Part shown: in pieces, positions 8,634 through 17,507 of the stretch
Layout of the letters: every line of letters starts with the position of its first letter
Position numbering within the stretch: position 1 is the first letter of the stretch
Assembly: GCA_965262055.1 (NCBI GenBank)
Contig: CBDHEI010000001.1
Location: forward strand, 186,001-250,000
Reading direction: 5' to 3'
Source of the DNA: G958296245 sp965262055
Lineage (GTDB): Bacteria > Chloroflexota > Dehalococcoidia > Lucifugimonadales > G958296245
DNA: 64,000 bases
Notes under the pieces: generated by a model
What the model saw: only the letters and a program-made list of their open reading frames with translations
What the model was told of the DNA's origin: nothing
Database searches by the model: none
Made by a program: the position numbers and the translations under genes

Positions 8634-9743
8634 ATGGACAAGGTCCGGTTGGCCATAGTCGGGTGCGGCACCATATCGCAGCTCAACACCCCCGGGTACC
8701 TGAGGCACGAACGCTGCGAGGTCGTGGCCCTCTGCGACCCGATGCCCGAGCGCGCCGAGCGCCGGGCTAAGGAATGGGGCATCTCCCCCCGCATCTACAC
8801 CACCCTTGAGCAGGTGCTTAACGACCCCAACGTCGACGCCGTCGAGCTGCTCACCCCGACGCATATGCACGCCGACCAGTCCATAGCGGTGCTGGAGGCC
8901 GGCAAGCACCTCTCCTGCCAGAAGCCGATGGCCACCAACATGGCCGACGCCGACCGCGTCGCCGACGCCGCCGAGCGCGCCTCGACCCAGTACCGGGTCA
9001 CCGAAAACTTCCTCTCGTACCCGCCCCTGGTCAAGGCAAAGGAACTGATGGACGCCGGCGCCATCGGCGAGCCGACTCTCGTGCGAATGCGCACCATCTG
9101 GGGCAGCCCCGTCCCCAGCGACACCTTCCCCATGGACGCCGGCGCTCTGGACTGGCGCCGGGACGCCCGCGCCAACCCCGGCGGGCTCCTCTACGACGAC
9201 GGTTGGCACAAGTACGCGACCGCGATCTGGCTGATGGGCGACGTCGCCCAGATCACCAGCATGGTCACCAAGACCGCCGACTTCATGATCGACGCCCCCT
9301 CCGCCGCGATATGGAGGTTCGAGAACGGCCGCCTCGGTGTCTTCGAGTACACTCACGCCCCCGACATGCAGATCAGGTCCCGCTACTACCCCAACGACGA
9401 GTTCTTCGAAATCCAGGGAACGGCGGGCTCCATCTGGGTCACGCGCTGCACAGGCGAGATGCTCGACATGCCGCCGGTCATGCTCGTAAAGGGCAGCGAG
9501 ACCGCATCCTTCCAGGTGCCCATGGACTGGAAAGAGGGCTTCGACGGCGCCGCTGTGGAGTTCGTCGACTGCCTCCTGGAGGGCAGACAGGCCAACATGG
9601 ACGCCGATTTCTCCTGGAAGACGCTCCGGGCCGCGCTGGCCATCTACGAGTCCTCGGAGCTTCAGCGCCCCGTCAGCCCTCGCCGGCAACCTCCTAAGCC
9701 TGCCGGCAATAGCGCGGCCCCAAATTCCCCAACCAACACGTAA
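8634..9743 (+). CDS. Gfo/Idh/MocA-family NAD(P)-dependent oxidoreductase
   Basis: 369 residues. The N-terminal Rossmann fold starts at VRLAIVGCGTISQLNTPGY, with the family's EAGKHLSCQKPMA (EKP-like; here QKP) near residue 100 and a C-terminal beta-sheet substrate domain (GGLLYDDGWHKY, with the family's Asp/His pair). It probably oxidises or reduces a sugar or cyclitol. Start ATG 8634 follows GGAGGTAACCG. The last 25 residues are proline-rich and probably run beyond the domain. Two more family members are at 14856 and 20450. Note Gln for Glu in the EKP motif. Confidence 0.85.
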   Translation: MDKVRLAIVGCGTISQLNTPGYLRHERCEVVALCDPMPERAERRAKEWGISPRIYTTLEQVLNDPNVDAVELLTPTHMHADQSIAVLEAGKHLSCQKPMATNMADADRVADAAERASTQYRVTENFLSYPPLVKAKELMDAGAIGEPTLVRMRTIWGSPVPSDTFPMDAGALDWRRDARANPGGLLYDDGWHKYATAIWLMGDVAQITSMVTKTADFMIDAPSAAIWRFENGRLGVFEYTHAPDMQIRSRYYPNDEFFEIQGTAGSIWVTRCTGEMLDMPPVMLVKGSETASFQVPMDWKEGFDGAAVEFVDCLLEGRQANMDADFSWKTLRAALAIYESSELQRPVSPRRQPPKPAGNSAAPNSPTNT

Positions 9744-9765
9744 GAGCCGCGTTGCCAACCGCCGC

Positions 9766-9942
9766 CTAGCAGGCTGCTGAAAAACGGGGTGTGCAGAGGG
9801 GCGGAGCCCCTTTTGCCGGGAGTCTGAGGGTGTCCCTCAGATTTAATTCCTCTCTTCCCTGGGAACTTTAATTCCTCTCTTCCCTGGGAACAGGGAAGAG
9901 CCCACAAGAAGATTTGGAAGAGTTCTTCCGCAGCCTGCTAAG
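9766..9942. repeat. MITE family 1, copy b (177 bp), with an internal tandem duplication
   Basis: Terminal inverted repeats are CTAGCAGGCTGCTGAAAAA at the left and, on the opposite strand from the right, CTTAGCAGGCTGCGGAAGAA. The interior shares the GTGTGCAGAGGGGC and CTGAGGGTGTCCCTCAGAT blocks of copy a. A 24-bp unit beginning TTAATTCCTCTCTTCCC is present twice in tandem (about 9842-9890). Confidence 0.72.
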
Positions 9943-10151
9943 GTCGCGACAATGCACTTGCTTGGTGGGCCAACAACCCTCTGAAAGTGCGGAGGGGCGA
10001 CAGCCCATCGCCGTGGGCTGTGGGGATTAAACCCCCACGAATCCTCTGGAGTGGGTGGTTGGATATTCAAGACGTTTCTACCTCCGCCAGCCGGTTATCG
10101 GCTCATCATCTGCTTGCGGGCGCACCGAACACCATCTAACATGGGTCTGAG
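9943..10151. repeat. Intergenic repeat with inverted GC-rich blocks
   Basis: GTGCGGAGGGGCGACAGCCC followed by GGGCTGTGGGGATTAAACCCCCACGAATCC can fold into hairpins. A related block (GTGCAGAGGGGCGAAGCCCC ... GTGGGAGTATCCCCCACGATTCC) lies at 38431-38483. No gene is seen. The stretch precedes the DUF3090 gene and may contain its promoter, but no clear -35/-10 pair was found. Confidence 0.45.
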
Positions 10152-10676
10152 ATGGCCGACGCGCAAGCCGAGTTCAATTCGATCGACGCCCTGCGGGCTG
10201 AGGCCCTGGGCGAACCGGGCAGCAGGGCATTTCGGATCATAGTCGGAAGCGGCAGCCGCTCGGCAGTGCTCTGGCTCGAAAAGGACCTGCTCTTCCAGTT
10301 GTCGCTGGCGGTCAGACAACTACTATTCAATGTGCCCGAGGCAGAGGATCCGCCCCCGGACGAGGACGGTCCCCTGGACCCGCCGGAACCGGACATCGAG
10401 ATGCGCATAGGCAAGATCCAGCTTGGCCACCACGGCGGCAGCGGCAAGTTCATGATCGAGGCCTACGACGCCGAGGCCGACGAGGAGGCCGCGCCAACCG
10501 TCCGCGTCTGGGGTAGCCGTGGACACCTGGAGTCCTTCGCCGCGGAGGCGCTAGACGTATGTGCAGCGGGTAGGCCCCTCTGCCCTCTCTGCGGCGGGCC
10601 CATAGACAAGACTGGTCACGTGTGCCCTAGGCGGAACGGACACAGCAAAATGGCCCCGCCGGAGCGCCCCGAGTAG
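10152..10676 (+). CDS. DUF3090 family protein
   Basis: 174 residues. The opening (FNSIDALRAEALGEPGSRAFRIIV) and the C-terminal zinc-ribbon-like PLCPLCGGPIDKTGHVCPRRNGH, with four Cys, are the marks of DUF3090. No activity is established for the family. In actinobacteria it sits beside the SCO1664-type kinase-like gene, as it does here with an 18-bp gap, which suggests a shared job. An acidic proline-rich stretch (AEDPPPDEDGPLDPPEPD) separates the two halves of the N-terminal domain. Confidence 0.82.
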   Translation: MADAQAEFNSIDALRAEALGEPGSRAFRIIVGSGSRSAVLWLEKDLLFQLSLAVRQLLFNVPEAEDPPPDEDGPLDPPEPDIEMRIGKIQLGHHGGSGKFMIEAYDAEADEEAAPTVRVWGSRGHLESFAAEALDVCAAGRPLCPLCGGPIDKTGHVCPRRNGHSKMAPPERPE

Positions 10677-10694
10677 CGGCGCGCGCCTCTTGTC

Positions 10695-11474
10695 ATGTCT
10701 GGGAGAATCGGCTCCGAGAGCAAGCAGCCCTCCAGAACCTCCAGCGGCGCCGTTGACCCAGCCGAGGGAGAGGCCCTTGGCATCCTGGAGTCCGGCGGCG
10801 TCCTCGCCGGGCAGCTCGTACCCTGGAGCTCCAACGGCACCTTCTTCGTCCAGCTCGACGCGGGCCAGGGAAAAGACCTCCGCGCCATATACAAACCCCG
10901 TAGAGGAGAACGTCCCCTCCATGACTTCCCATCCGGGACGCTCTACAAGAGGGAATACGCCGCATATCTCGTGAGCCGGAGCCTGGGTTGGCCCAGGATC
11001 CCCGCTACAGTGGTAAGGGACGGTCCCTACGGCGTCGGCTCCATGCAGCTATATATAGAATCGGACCCGAACATCACCTACTTCGACCTCGCCAAGGAAC
11101 GCGGCGGCGAAATGCTGCCCCTGGCCGTCTTCGACCTGCTGACAAACAACGCCGACAGGAAGGGCGGTCACTGCATCCTGGGAAGCGACGGCAAGGTCTG
11201 GAGCATCGACCACGGTCTGACCTTCCACAACATCTTCAAGTTGCGAACGGTGATGCTGGAGTTCTGGGGCGCCGAGGTCCCGGGTCCTATGGTGCACGAT
11301 CTGGCTGCCCTCAGGGACCGCCTCAGCTCGCAGGGAGGCTTGGCCGAGGAGCTTCGTCGCCTCGTGTCCGACATCGAGTACGACGCCTTGGTCGACCGCA
11401 TCGAGGCGATTCTTAAGGAGCCGGTAATCCCCGAGCTTCACCCGGGCCTCAACGTCCCCTGGCCCTTGGTCTGA
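10695..11474 (+). CDS. SCO1664-family PI3/4-kinase-like protein
   Basis: 259 residues. The kinase-like core shows YKPRRGERPLHDFP (nucleotide-binding Lys) near residue 66, LLTNNADRKGGHCI (catalytic loop, N-x-D) near 150, and WSIDHGLTFH (D-H-G, metal-binding) near 170. This resembles the HipA/PI4-kinase fold rather than a sugar kinase. The substrate is unknown. It follows the DUF3090 gene closely, so the pair is probably one operon. GTG/ATG alternatives are few; ATG 10695 is the first in frame after the upstream stop. Confidence 0.8.
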   Translation: MSGRIGSESKQPSRTSSGAVDPAEGEALGILESGGVLAGQLVPWSSNGTFFVQLDAGQGKDLRAIYKPRRGERPLHDFPSGTLYKREYAAYLVSRSLGWPRIPATVVRDGPYGVGSMQLYIESDPNITYFDLAKERGGEMLPLAVFDLLTNNADRKGGHCILGSDGKVWSIDHGLTFHNIFKLRTVMLEFWGAEVPGPMVHDLAALRDRLSSQGGLAEELRRLVSDIEYDALVDRIEAILKEPVIPELHPGLNVPWPLV

Positions 11475-11496
11475 CGCCGCTCTGAGACAGGTTGGA

Positions 11497-12459
11497 CTAC
11501 AGGCGTCCCCGGCGTCGCGGCGGTAGAGCCCTCACGCTTCTGCGTGCTCTCAAGCGGGCCGCGACGTATTGGACAATTCCGGGGCCGCCAAACAACGTTG
11601 GCTTGGACCATCTACGCATATGTCCGTAGGTTATGGGTCCCTCGTCTGGGGCGAACGACCCCAATGGCTGCCAGCTAACAGCGTCCGGCAGCAGGCCCGC
11701 CAGTCTCGCAGAGCGCGACGCGCTGAGGGCTTCCCCTCCAGCCTCCCGCACGAGGACCACGCCCGCGGCAACGTCCCAGATCCTTGGAGACGTGGTGGCC
11801 GCAAGCTGGAGTCGCCCCATTACGGTCAGCGCGACCTCGTACACGGTGCTGCCGGCCACCCTGTACTCCCCAAGGTCGCGGCCCAGCCCTCCGCCGGGCC
11901 TGAACAGACTCAGGAACGACCCTGGGACCGCCGCAAGGCGCGTCCCTTCGGGCTTGGGCTCGTCCACCACTGAGACCCGCCGTCCGTCCGCGTAAGCCCC
12001 GGAACCGGCGCTGCCATGCAGCACCAGGCCCTTCCCATCGCCGGGCCACGGCAGGTAGACCGCCCCCACTACTGGCTCTCCCCTGTAGAGCACGCCTATC
12101 GAGCAGGCGTATACCGGCAGCCCGCAGGTGTAGTTCTTCGTGCCATCCAACGGATCGACTACCCAGACCACGTCGGGGACCACTTGGTCGTCCTCGCTGC
12201 CCCCCTCCTCTCCCAGGAACCCGTGGCTGGGGAAGGCCTCCTTGATCGCACTCGAGATCACCCTCTGGCACTCCCGGTCAACCTCCGTGACCGGGTCGCG
12301 CCGCGATTCGTCCTTGTACTCGACGGCCACGGCCGTGCCGAAACGCCCAACCAGAAGCTCGCCCGCCTGCCTCGCAAGATCGATCGCCAGCGCCTCTACA
12401 GCCGAGCCGTCGAGGCCACCCACCCACGGCGAAGCTGTGTCGCAACGTTGCTCGTTCAT
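11497..12459 (-). CDS. Inositol-monophosphatase-family phosphatase
   Basis: 320 residues. The Li-sensitive phosphatase metal site is complete: GEEGGSED (Glu), WVVDPLDGTKNY (Asp-Pro-Leu-Asp-Gly-Thr) and IWDVAAGVVLVREAGG. It could act on inositol phosphate, fructose 1,6-bisphosphate or PAP; the sequence does not decide. The C-terminus carries about 50 extra basic residues (VQYVAARLRARRSVRALPPRRRGRL end). It converges with the SCO1664-type gene, with only 22 bp between the stops. Confidence 0.87.
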   Translation of the reverse strand: MNEQRCDTASPWVGGLDGSAVEALAIDLARQAGELLVGRFGTAVAVEYKDESRRDPVTEVDRECQRVISSAIKEAFPSHGFLGEEGGSEDDQVVPDVVWVVDPLDGTKNYTCGLPVYACSIGVLYRGEPVVGAVYLPWPGDGKGLVLHGSAGSGAYADGRRVSVVDEPKPEGTRLAAVPGSFLSLFRPGGGLGRDLGEYRVAGSTVYEVALTVMGRLQLAATTSPRIWDVAAGVVLVREAGGEALSASRSARLAGLLPDAVSWQPLGSFAPDEGPITYGHMRRWSKPTLFGGPGIVQYVAARLRARRSVRALPPRRRGRL

Positions 12460-12634
12460 AGCCTGCCAAGTCTATGGCTGCCGTACCATAGCGTCAAACA
12501 CGTCCCCCTTGGCGCCAGCAGAAAAATTCCCAAAAATAGACCCAAAACGCATGAACTTTCGCTCATGTTTTTGCTATCATGCATCGCAAGTCGGGAATCA
12601 TACCCGACCAATTCTGGAAACTGGGTGGGACTAA

Positions 12635-14008
12635 GTGAATCACACATCTGTCATCGGCAGCGTGTTCAACCGGGGCAAGGGAGCTACCACGCTCGGCGAG
12701 GAGGGCGGCCCGGACCCCGCTTTTGCGGAGGCGCCGGCACAGCCCCGGCACCGCGCCCTGCCCGGACGCCTCTCGCGGCCTATTGGCATCAACGTCCGGG
12801 TACACACGCTGGACTCGCTCCGTTACCGGAATTTCCGGTTCATATTGGCGATGGTCATGGGGACCGGCGCCTTCAACTGGACCCTCTCTGTCGTGATGGG
12901 GTGGATGACCTTCGACCTGACGCGGTCGGCGCTCCTGACCAGCCTTGCACTGGCCATGAGCTCGGTGCCGTTTCTAGTCATTGGGCCGCTGGCCGGCGTT
13001 CTGGTCGACCGCTGGGACCGCCGCCATGTGCTGGTGTCGGCCATTGCCGCCAAGGCGGTCATCACTGCCGTGTTCGCCGCGATTGTCATGACCGGTTATC
13101 TCCAGACCTGGCACATCTTCGCGTTCCTGCTCCTAATAGGCACTGCGATTGTCCTCGTCCATCCGGCGATGCTCTCACTCATAGCCAACATCGTCCCTAA
13201 GGAGACGCTGGTCAACGCCTACGCCCTGAACTCGATGGGGTTCAACGCAGTCCGGCTGTCGGTGCCGGCTCTCGCCGGCGTGTCGATAATCCTGCTGGGC
13301 CCGGCGGAGACGCTCTTCTTGGGAGTGGCGGCGCTGCTGGCAAGTGCGCTGGCCATCCGTGCAATCAGGCTGGAGCCCGGACAGGAAGCCCGGGGCTTTA
13401 AGCGCCAGAACCCGCTGGCACAGGTCGCCGAGGCGGTGCGCTACGTCAAGAACGAACGGGTGGTGATGTCCCTCATGGCCCTGGGCGTCGTGCCCGGCGT
13501 GCTGCTGCTGCCGTTCGTACACGGGCTCATGCCCGTTTACGCCGGAGAGGTGTTCAACGTAGGCCCCGCCGGTCTGGGCATCTTGATATCGGCACCCGGA
13601 ATCGGCTCCCTCCTGGGCTCGATCATGCTCGCCAGCGCGAGGGCCCTGCCGAGAGGGCGCGTAATCGTGTTGGCCCTGGTATGGGCCGTCATCTGCGCCG
13701 CCTCCTTCTCGCTCAGCCGCTCGATGGGCATGTCCCTTGTACTGCTGATGATGCTGAGCAGCGGGCTGGCAACCTTCTACACCGTCAACGGAGCGACGGT
13801 CCAGCAGATGGTCCCCGACTCGCTGAGGGGCCGCGTGGCTTCGCTGGGCGCTATGGCCCATGGCCTCTATCCCGTCGGCGCCCTCGCGGCTGGCACGATC
13901 GCGGAGCTGTTCGGCGCGCCCATGGCCACACTGGTCGCGGCGGGAGTGATGGCCTGCATAGTTGCCATCTCATTCGGGCCGATCAGAAGGGTCTGGAGCT
14001 ACAAGTGA
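12635..14008 (+). CDS. MFS transporter (MFS_3/EntS-like exporter)
   Basis: 457 residues with about 12 predicted membrane helices after a 60-residue hydrophilic N-terminus. The loop 2-3 motif reads GPLAGVLVDRWDRRHVLV (G-x-x-x-D-R-x-x-R-R), typical of MFS drug or siderophore exporters, and RGRVASLGAMAHGLYPVGAL matches the MFS_3 group. The start GTG 12635 was taken because the frame is open from there; the conserved part begins at VHTLDSLRYRNFRF, so a later start is possible. The 3' end overlaps mazG tail to tail by 39 bp. Confidence 0.83.
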   Translation: MNHTSVIGSVFNRGKGATTLGEEGGPDPAFAEAPAQPRHRALPGRLSRPIGINVRVHTLDSLRYRNFRFILAMVMGTGAFNWTLSVVMGWMTFDLTRSALLTSLALAMSSVPFLVIGPLAGVLVDRWDRRHVLVSAIAAKAVITAVFAAIVMTGYLQTWHIFAFLLLIGTAIVLVHPAMLSLIANIVPKETLVNAYALNSMGFNAVRLSVPALAGVSIILLGPAETLFLGVAALLASALAIRAIRLEPGQEARGFKRQNPLAQVAEAVRYVKNERVVMSLMALGVVPGVLLLPFVHGLMPVYAGEVFNVGPAGLGILISAPGIGSLLGSIMLASARALPRGRVIVLALVWAVICAASFSLSRSMGMSLVLLMMLSSGLATFYTVNGATVQQMVPDSLRGRVASLGAMAHGLYPVGALAAGTIAELFGAPMATLVAAGVMACIVAISFGPIRRVWSYK

Positions 14009-14776
14009 CGCCTTGGCCTGCCACCATAGCACGTCCTTGTCGTCCGCCGATAGGCTGGCAAACTCCCTGCCCTGCTCCCGGCTGATCGCCTCCATCAGCT
14101 CGTACCGCCGCCGGAACCTGGAGGCCGCGCCCCGCAGGGCGCTCTCGGCATCGACGCGCAGCCACCGTGCAAGGTTGACTATGGAGAACAGCATGTCGCC
14201 GAGCTCGCGCTCCCGCTCGTCCGCGTCTGCGGCCGCCCCGAGTTCGGCTACCTCTTCGACGACCTTCTCGGCCACGCCCACCGGCTCCTCCCAGTCGAAG
14301 CCCACGCCGGCAGCCCTACTCTGGAGCGCCTGCGAATAGGCCAGGGCCGGCATCCCGCTGGGCACTCCGTCCATGATGGAGGCGGAGGCGTCTCGCTCGG
14401 CGGCCTTCAGAGACTGCCAGGTGCCCAGCACCTGGTCCGCTCCAGAGGCCTTCTCCCCCCCGAAGACGTGCGGGTGCCGCCGCACCAGCTTCTCGATCAC
14501 CGACCCGAACACGTCCGACTCGCCGAACTCCCCTTCATCGCCCCAGATGCGTATCTGGAACGCAACGTGGAACACCACGTCGCCAAGCTCCTCCACGACC
14601 TCTTTGGCCTTGCCCTCGTCCATCGCCTCCACCAGTTCGTGGCACTCCTCCATTACGTACCGCCTCATCGACCGCGCAGTCTGCTCCCGGTCCCATGGGC
14701 AGCCTTCGGGCCCTCGGAGATGCGTCACCAGCGCCATCAGTCCGTCGAAGGTATGCGGAAAGTCGGTCTTCGTCAT
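13970..14776 (-). CDS. mazG: Nucleoside triphosphate pyrophosphohydrolase MazG
   Basis: 268 residues, the usual two-domain length. Domain 1: LRGPEGCPWDREQT, EECHELVEAMDEG and EELGDVVFHVAFQ give the E-x-x-E ... E-x-x-D metal site. Domain 2: EEVAELGAAAD ... ELGDMLFSIVNLARWL repeats it. It hydrolyses (d)NTPs to NMPs and PPi, cleaning the pool of abnormal nucleotides. The start ATG 14776 follows a GGAGGAGAAACTACGCC leader. Confidence 0.93.
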   Translation of the reverse strand: MTKTDFPHTFDGLMALVTHLRGPEGCPWDREQTARSMRRYVMEECHELVEAMDEGKAKEVVEELGDVVFHVAFQIRIWGDEGEFGESDVFGSVIEKLVRRHPHVFGGEKASGADQVLGTWQSLKAAERDASASIMDGVPSGMPALAYSQALQSRAAGVGFDWEEPVGVAEKVVEEVAELGAAADADERERELGDMLFSIVNLARWLRVDAESALRGAASRFRRRYELMEAISREQGREFASLSADDKDVLWWQAKASLVAPDPSDRPE

Positions 14777-14855
14777 GGCGTAGTTTCTCCTCCGGCGCAG
14801 GTCTGCGCGCGGGCGATTAAAGTCGGGAGGGCAATGGGGAGCAGCCCGTATACCG

Positions 14856-15941
14856 CTACCTGCGGATCGAGCTCCCGTCAGCGTATGCGCGCACGATGTC
14901 TATGATCAGGCTGATGTCCTCGCGCGCGGACGACACGGGTGACACCGGCGTCGCGTCGTTCACGATGCAATCGTGGAAGTGCCGCAACTCTCGCCGGAAA
15001 GGGCTCTCCCAGCTCATCGCCGGCTCCCGCCTCACGGTGGTGCCCTCAGCGTCGATCTCCTGTACCTTGAGCGTCGATACAACCCTGGAGAAGCCGGTGC
15101 CGTAGGAGACCACGACCCGCTTCGTCCCGCCGTACACCTCCAGCGTCTCCCTGAAGTCCCACAGCTCCGGCAGGTCCACCCACGTAGCCACGCAGCTATG
15201 CCCCTGCGGGTACTCCAGCGTGGTGCTGATGGCGCTGCCGCCGCCCCAAACGTTCGTGCTCACCACCCTGCTCGGGTTCCCGAACATCTCCCGCAGCCCG
15301 TAAAGGTCGTGGATCATGCTGCCCGACACGGTGGAGAAGCTGCGCCGCACGTCCGGCGGCGCGTCGCCTATGGCCGCTCGCACAGCCTTCTCCTTCGCGT
15401 GGGCCGTCCTCTCGATCATGTCCTTGGGCACGTCTTCGAACTTCCGCGTGCGGAACTGTCCAATGTGCAGCAAGTTGTTGGGGTGCAGGTGGTTCACCTG
15501 CACGAAACGCACGTCGTCCATGGCCGCAACCTCGCCCTGCGCCGCCTGGTAGGCCGGCTCGTACAGCTTCACGTACCCCACCAGCGCGACCTGTCCCGAT
15601 CTGTCCGCCGCCGCCACGATCTCGTCCGCCTCCTCCATGGAGTAGCACATCGGCTTCTCGATGAAGAGGTGCTTGCCCGCGTCCAGCGTAGCCACGGCCG
15701 TCTCCGTCTTGGGGTCCGTGTGGCACAACAGCACGGCGTCCACATCGGAGTTCAGCACGTCCCGGTAGTCGGTCACGTGCGTGGGGACATGGAACCTGTC
15801 CGCGGCGTGCGCCGCCAGCGACGGCGACACGTCGCACACTACGGCGACCTCGAACTCCTCAGCCAGGTCGAGCAGGAACGGCAGGTGCTGCACCTGCGCA
15901 ATGTCCCCGCACCCCACCACGCCGATCCGTACTCTCTCCAT
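14856..15941 (-). CDS. Gfo/Idh/MocA-family oxidoreductase
   Basis: 361 residues. Rossmann start VRIGVVGCGDIAQVQHLPF, then the canonical EKP motif (HLFIEKPMCYSMEEAD) near residue 95 and a C-terminal domain with the SGSMIHDLYGLREMFG stretch (the D/H pair of the family). It probably handles a sugar-type substrate with NAD(P). ATG 15941 follows AGGAGGCTGAC. It lies alone between mazG and the IS-A insertion. Confidence 0.86.
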   Translation of the reverse strand: MERVRIGVVGCGDIAQVQHLPFLLDLAEEFEVAVVCDVSPSLAAHAADRFHVPTHVTDYRDVLNSDVDAVLLCHTDPKTETAVATLDAGKHLFIEKPMCYSMEEADEIVAAADRSGQVALVGYVKLYEPAYQAAQGEVAAMDDVRFVQVNHLHPNNLLHIGQFRTRKFEDVPKDMIERTAHAKEKAVRAAIGDAPPDVRRSFSTVSGSMIHDLYGLREMFGNPSRVVSTNVWGGGSAISTTLEYPQGHSCVATWVDLPELWDFRETLEVYGGTKRVVVSYGTGFSRVVSTLKVQEIDAEGTTVRREPAMSWESPFRRELRHFHDCIVNDATPVSPVSSAREDISLIIDIVRAYADGSSIRR

Positions 15942-16110
15942 GTCAGCCTCCTATCACCCCGGCCACTGCGGACTACCAGTGCAGCGTAACCCGATGTCAA
16001 GCTGAATTGCTCTTGAGTGTATCAGCGCGTGTATCGATTGTCCCTGTGCGTCCGGGTAAGCCCGAATCCACCGAAAGACGACTTTGGGGACAGTCCTTGA
16101 AGAAGCCAGA

Positions 16111-16176
16111 GGGTGCTCCTCTGAATCTGGGAGAATGGTTTTGAAACAGAAAACCGCCCGGAAACAAGGAGCACCC
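16111..16176 (+). promoter_or_regulatory. Inverted repeat that can hide the transposase ribosome binding site in IS-A
   Basis: GGGTGCTCCT at 16111-16120 is the exact complement of AGGAGCACCC at 16167-16176. The second arm contains the AGGAG that would serve the transposase ATG at 16182. In RNA reading in from outside, the 10-bp stem would close this site. The same pair is present in copy 2 (62934-62943 and 62990-62999). Confidence 0.6.
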
Positions 16177-16181
16177 AGTAG

Positions 16182-17507
16182 ATGCTGCCACAGAATAATC
16201 CCGACCGTATCCGCGTCGTCTTTGACGACCACCGCCTGGTGGCCAATGCCGGCCTGCTCCTGCCGGCCACCCTTGCACAGCACCTGGGCCTGCGGGAACT
16301 CGTCGACCATCACCTCGACCTAGGCTGCGCATCGGGGCGGGCGAACACGGGGGACAAACTGCTGACGCTGGTCGCTTCCGCGCTGGCGGGCGGCGACTTC
16401 ATCGACGACGCCGATGCGCTGCGTGCTGGTGGGACGGTCGGTGTTCTCGGCTGCGTGGTCAAGGCGCCATCCACCCTGGGCACCTTCCTGCGCAGCTTCC
16501 GGTGGGGGCATGTCCGTCAACTCGACCGGGTGAGCCGCCAGTTGCTGGCACGCGCATGGGCCGCTGGGGCCGGACCCGGCGACTCGCCCCTTACCATCGA
16601 CCTGGACTCCACCATCTGCGAGACCTATGGACTGGACAAAGAAGGGGCGCGACACCACAACTACACCGGCGTGCGGGGCTATCACCCACTGCTGGCCATC
16701 GCCGCCGGAACCGGCGATGTGCTGATGTCCCGGCTGCGCGAGGGCCGTGCCAACACCGCTCGCGGCGCTGCCCACTTCCTGCGTGAAACGGTGGGGCGGG
16801 TGCGCTACGGTAGGGCCAGCGGCCAACTCACGGTGCGCGCCGACAGCGGCTTCTACGCCCACGCTCTCGTCGCCGTCTGCCGCGAGATGAGTGTCCGCTT
16901 CTCCATCACCATCCGCCAGCACAAAGGCCTGCGGGAGTTGATTGAGGCGATCCCCGAGCAGGACTGGACGCCGATTCCCTACTGGATGGACGGCGCCGCC
17001 GATGTGGCCGAGACCACCTATACCCCCTTCCAGAGTGAACCCGACGCCGCGCCGGTGCGGCTCATCGTCCGGCGGGTGAAGCCCACGCCCGGTTCCCAGT
17101 TGGCCCTCTTCGCCACCTACAGCTATCACGGCTTCATCACCGACCGGGACGGGGAAACCCTGGAACTGGAGGCCGATCATCGCCGCCACGCCGAGATCGA
17201 GAACGCCATTCGAGACCTGAAACACGGCGTCGGACTCAACCATCTCCCCTCGGGGCGCTTCGCCGCCAACGGCGCCTGGCTGGCGGTGCAGGTGATGGCA
17301 CACAACCTCGCCCGCTGGACAGCGCGCATCGGTCTGGCCGAACGGACCGTGACCACCAAGACCCTCAGGCGGCGGGTCTTCGCTCTGGTGGGACGGATCA
17401 CCCGCTCGGCGCGCCGCCTTACCCTGCATCTTCCCCAGCATTGGCCTTGGGAAACCCAGTTCACTCGCGCCATGGCCCGGCTGCGAGCCATTCCACTCCC
17501 CGCCTGA
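16182..17507 (+). CDS. IS1380-family transposase (IS-A copy 1)
   Basis: 441 residues. A DDE transposase: Asp in LTIDLDSTICETYG, Asp in TVRADSGFY, and Glu in DHRRHAEIENAIRDLKHG, followed by ANGAWLAVQVMAHNLARW, which is typical of IS1380. AGGAG precedes ATG 16182 by about 10 bases. The gene looks intact. The truncated copy at 63005 differs by only scattered bases, so transposition was recent. Confidence 0.9.
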   Translation: MLPQNNPDRIRVVFDDHRLVANAGLLLPATLAQHLGLRELVDHHLDLGCASGRANTGDKLLTLVASALAGGDFIDDADALRAGGTVGVLGCVVKAPSTLGTFLRSFRWGHVRQLDRVSRQLLARAWAAGAGPGDSPLTIDLDSTICETYGLDKEGARHHNYTGVRGYHPLLAIAAGTGDVLMSRLREGRANTARGAAHFLRETVGRVRYGRASGQLTVRADSGFYAHALVAVCREMSVRFSITIRQHKGLRELIEAIPEQDWTPIPYWMDGAADVAETTYTPFQSEPDAAPVRLIVRRVKPTPGSQLALFATYSYHGFITDRDGETLELEADHRRHAEIENAIRDLKHGVGLNHLPSGRFAANGAWLAVQVMAHNLARWTARIGLAERTVTTKTLRRRVFALVGRITRSARRLTLHLPQHWPWETQFTRAMARLRAIPLPA

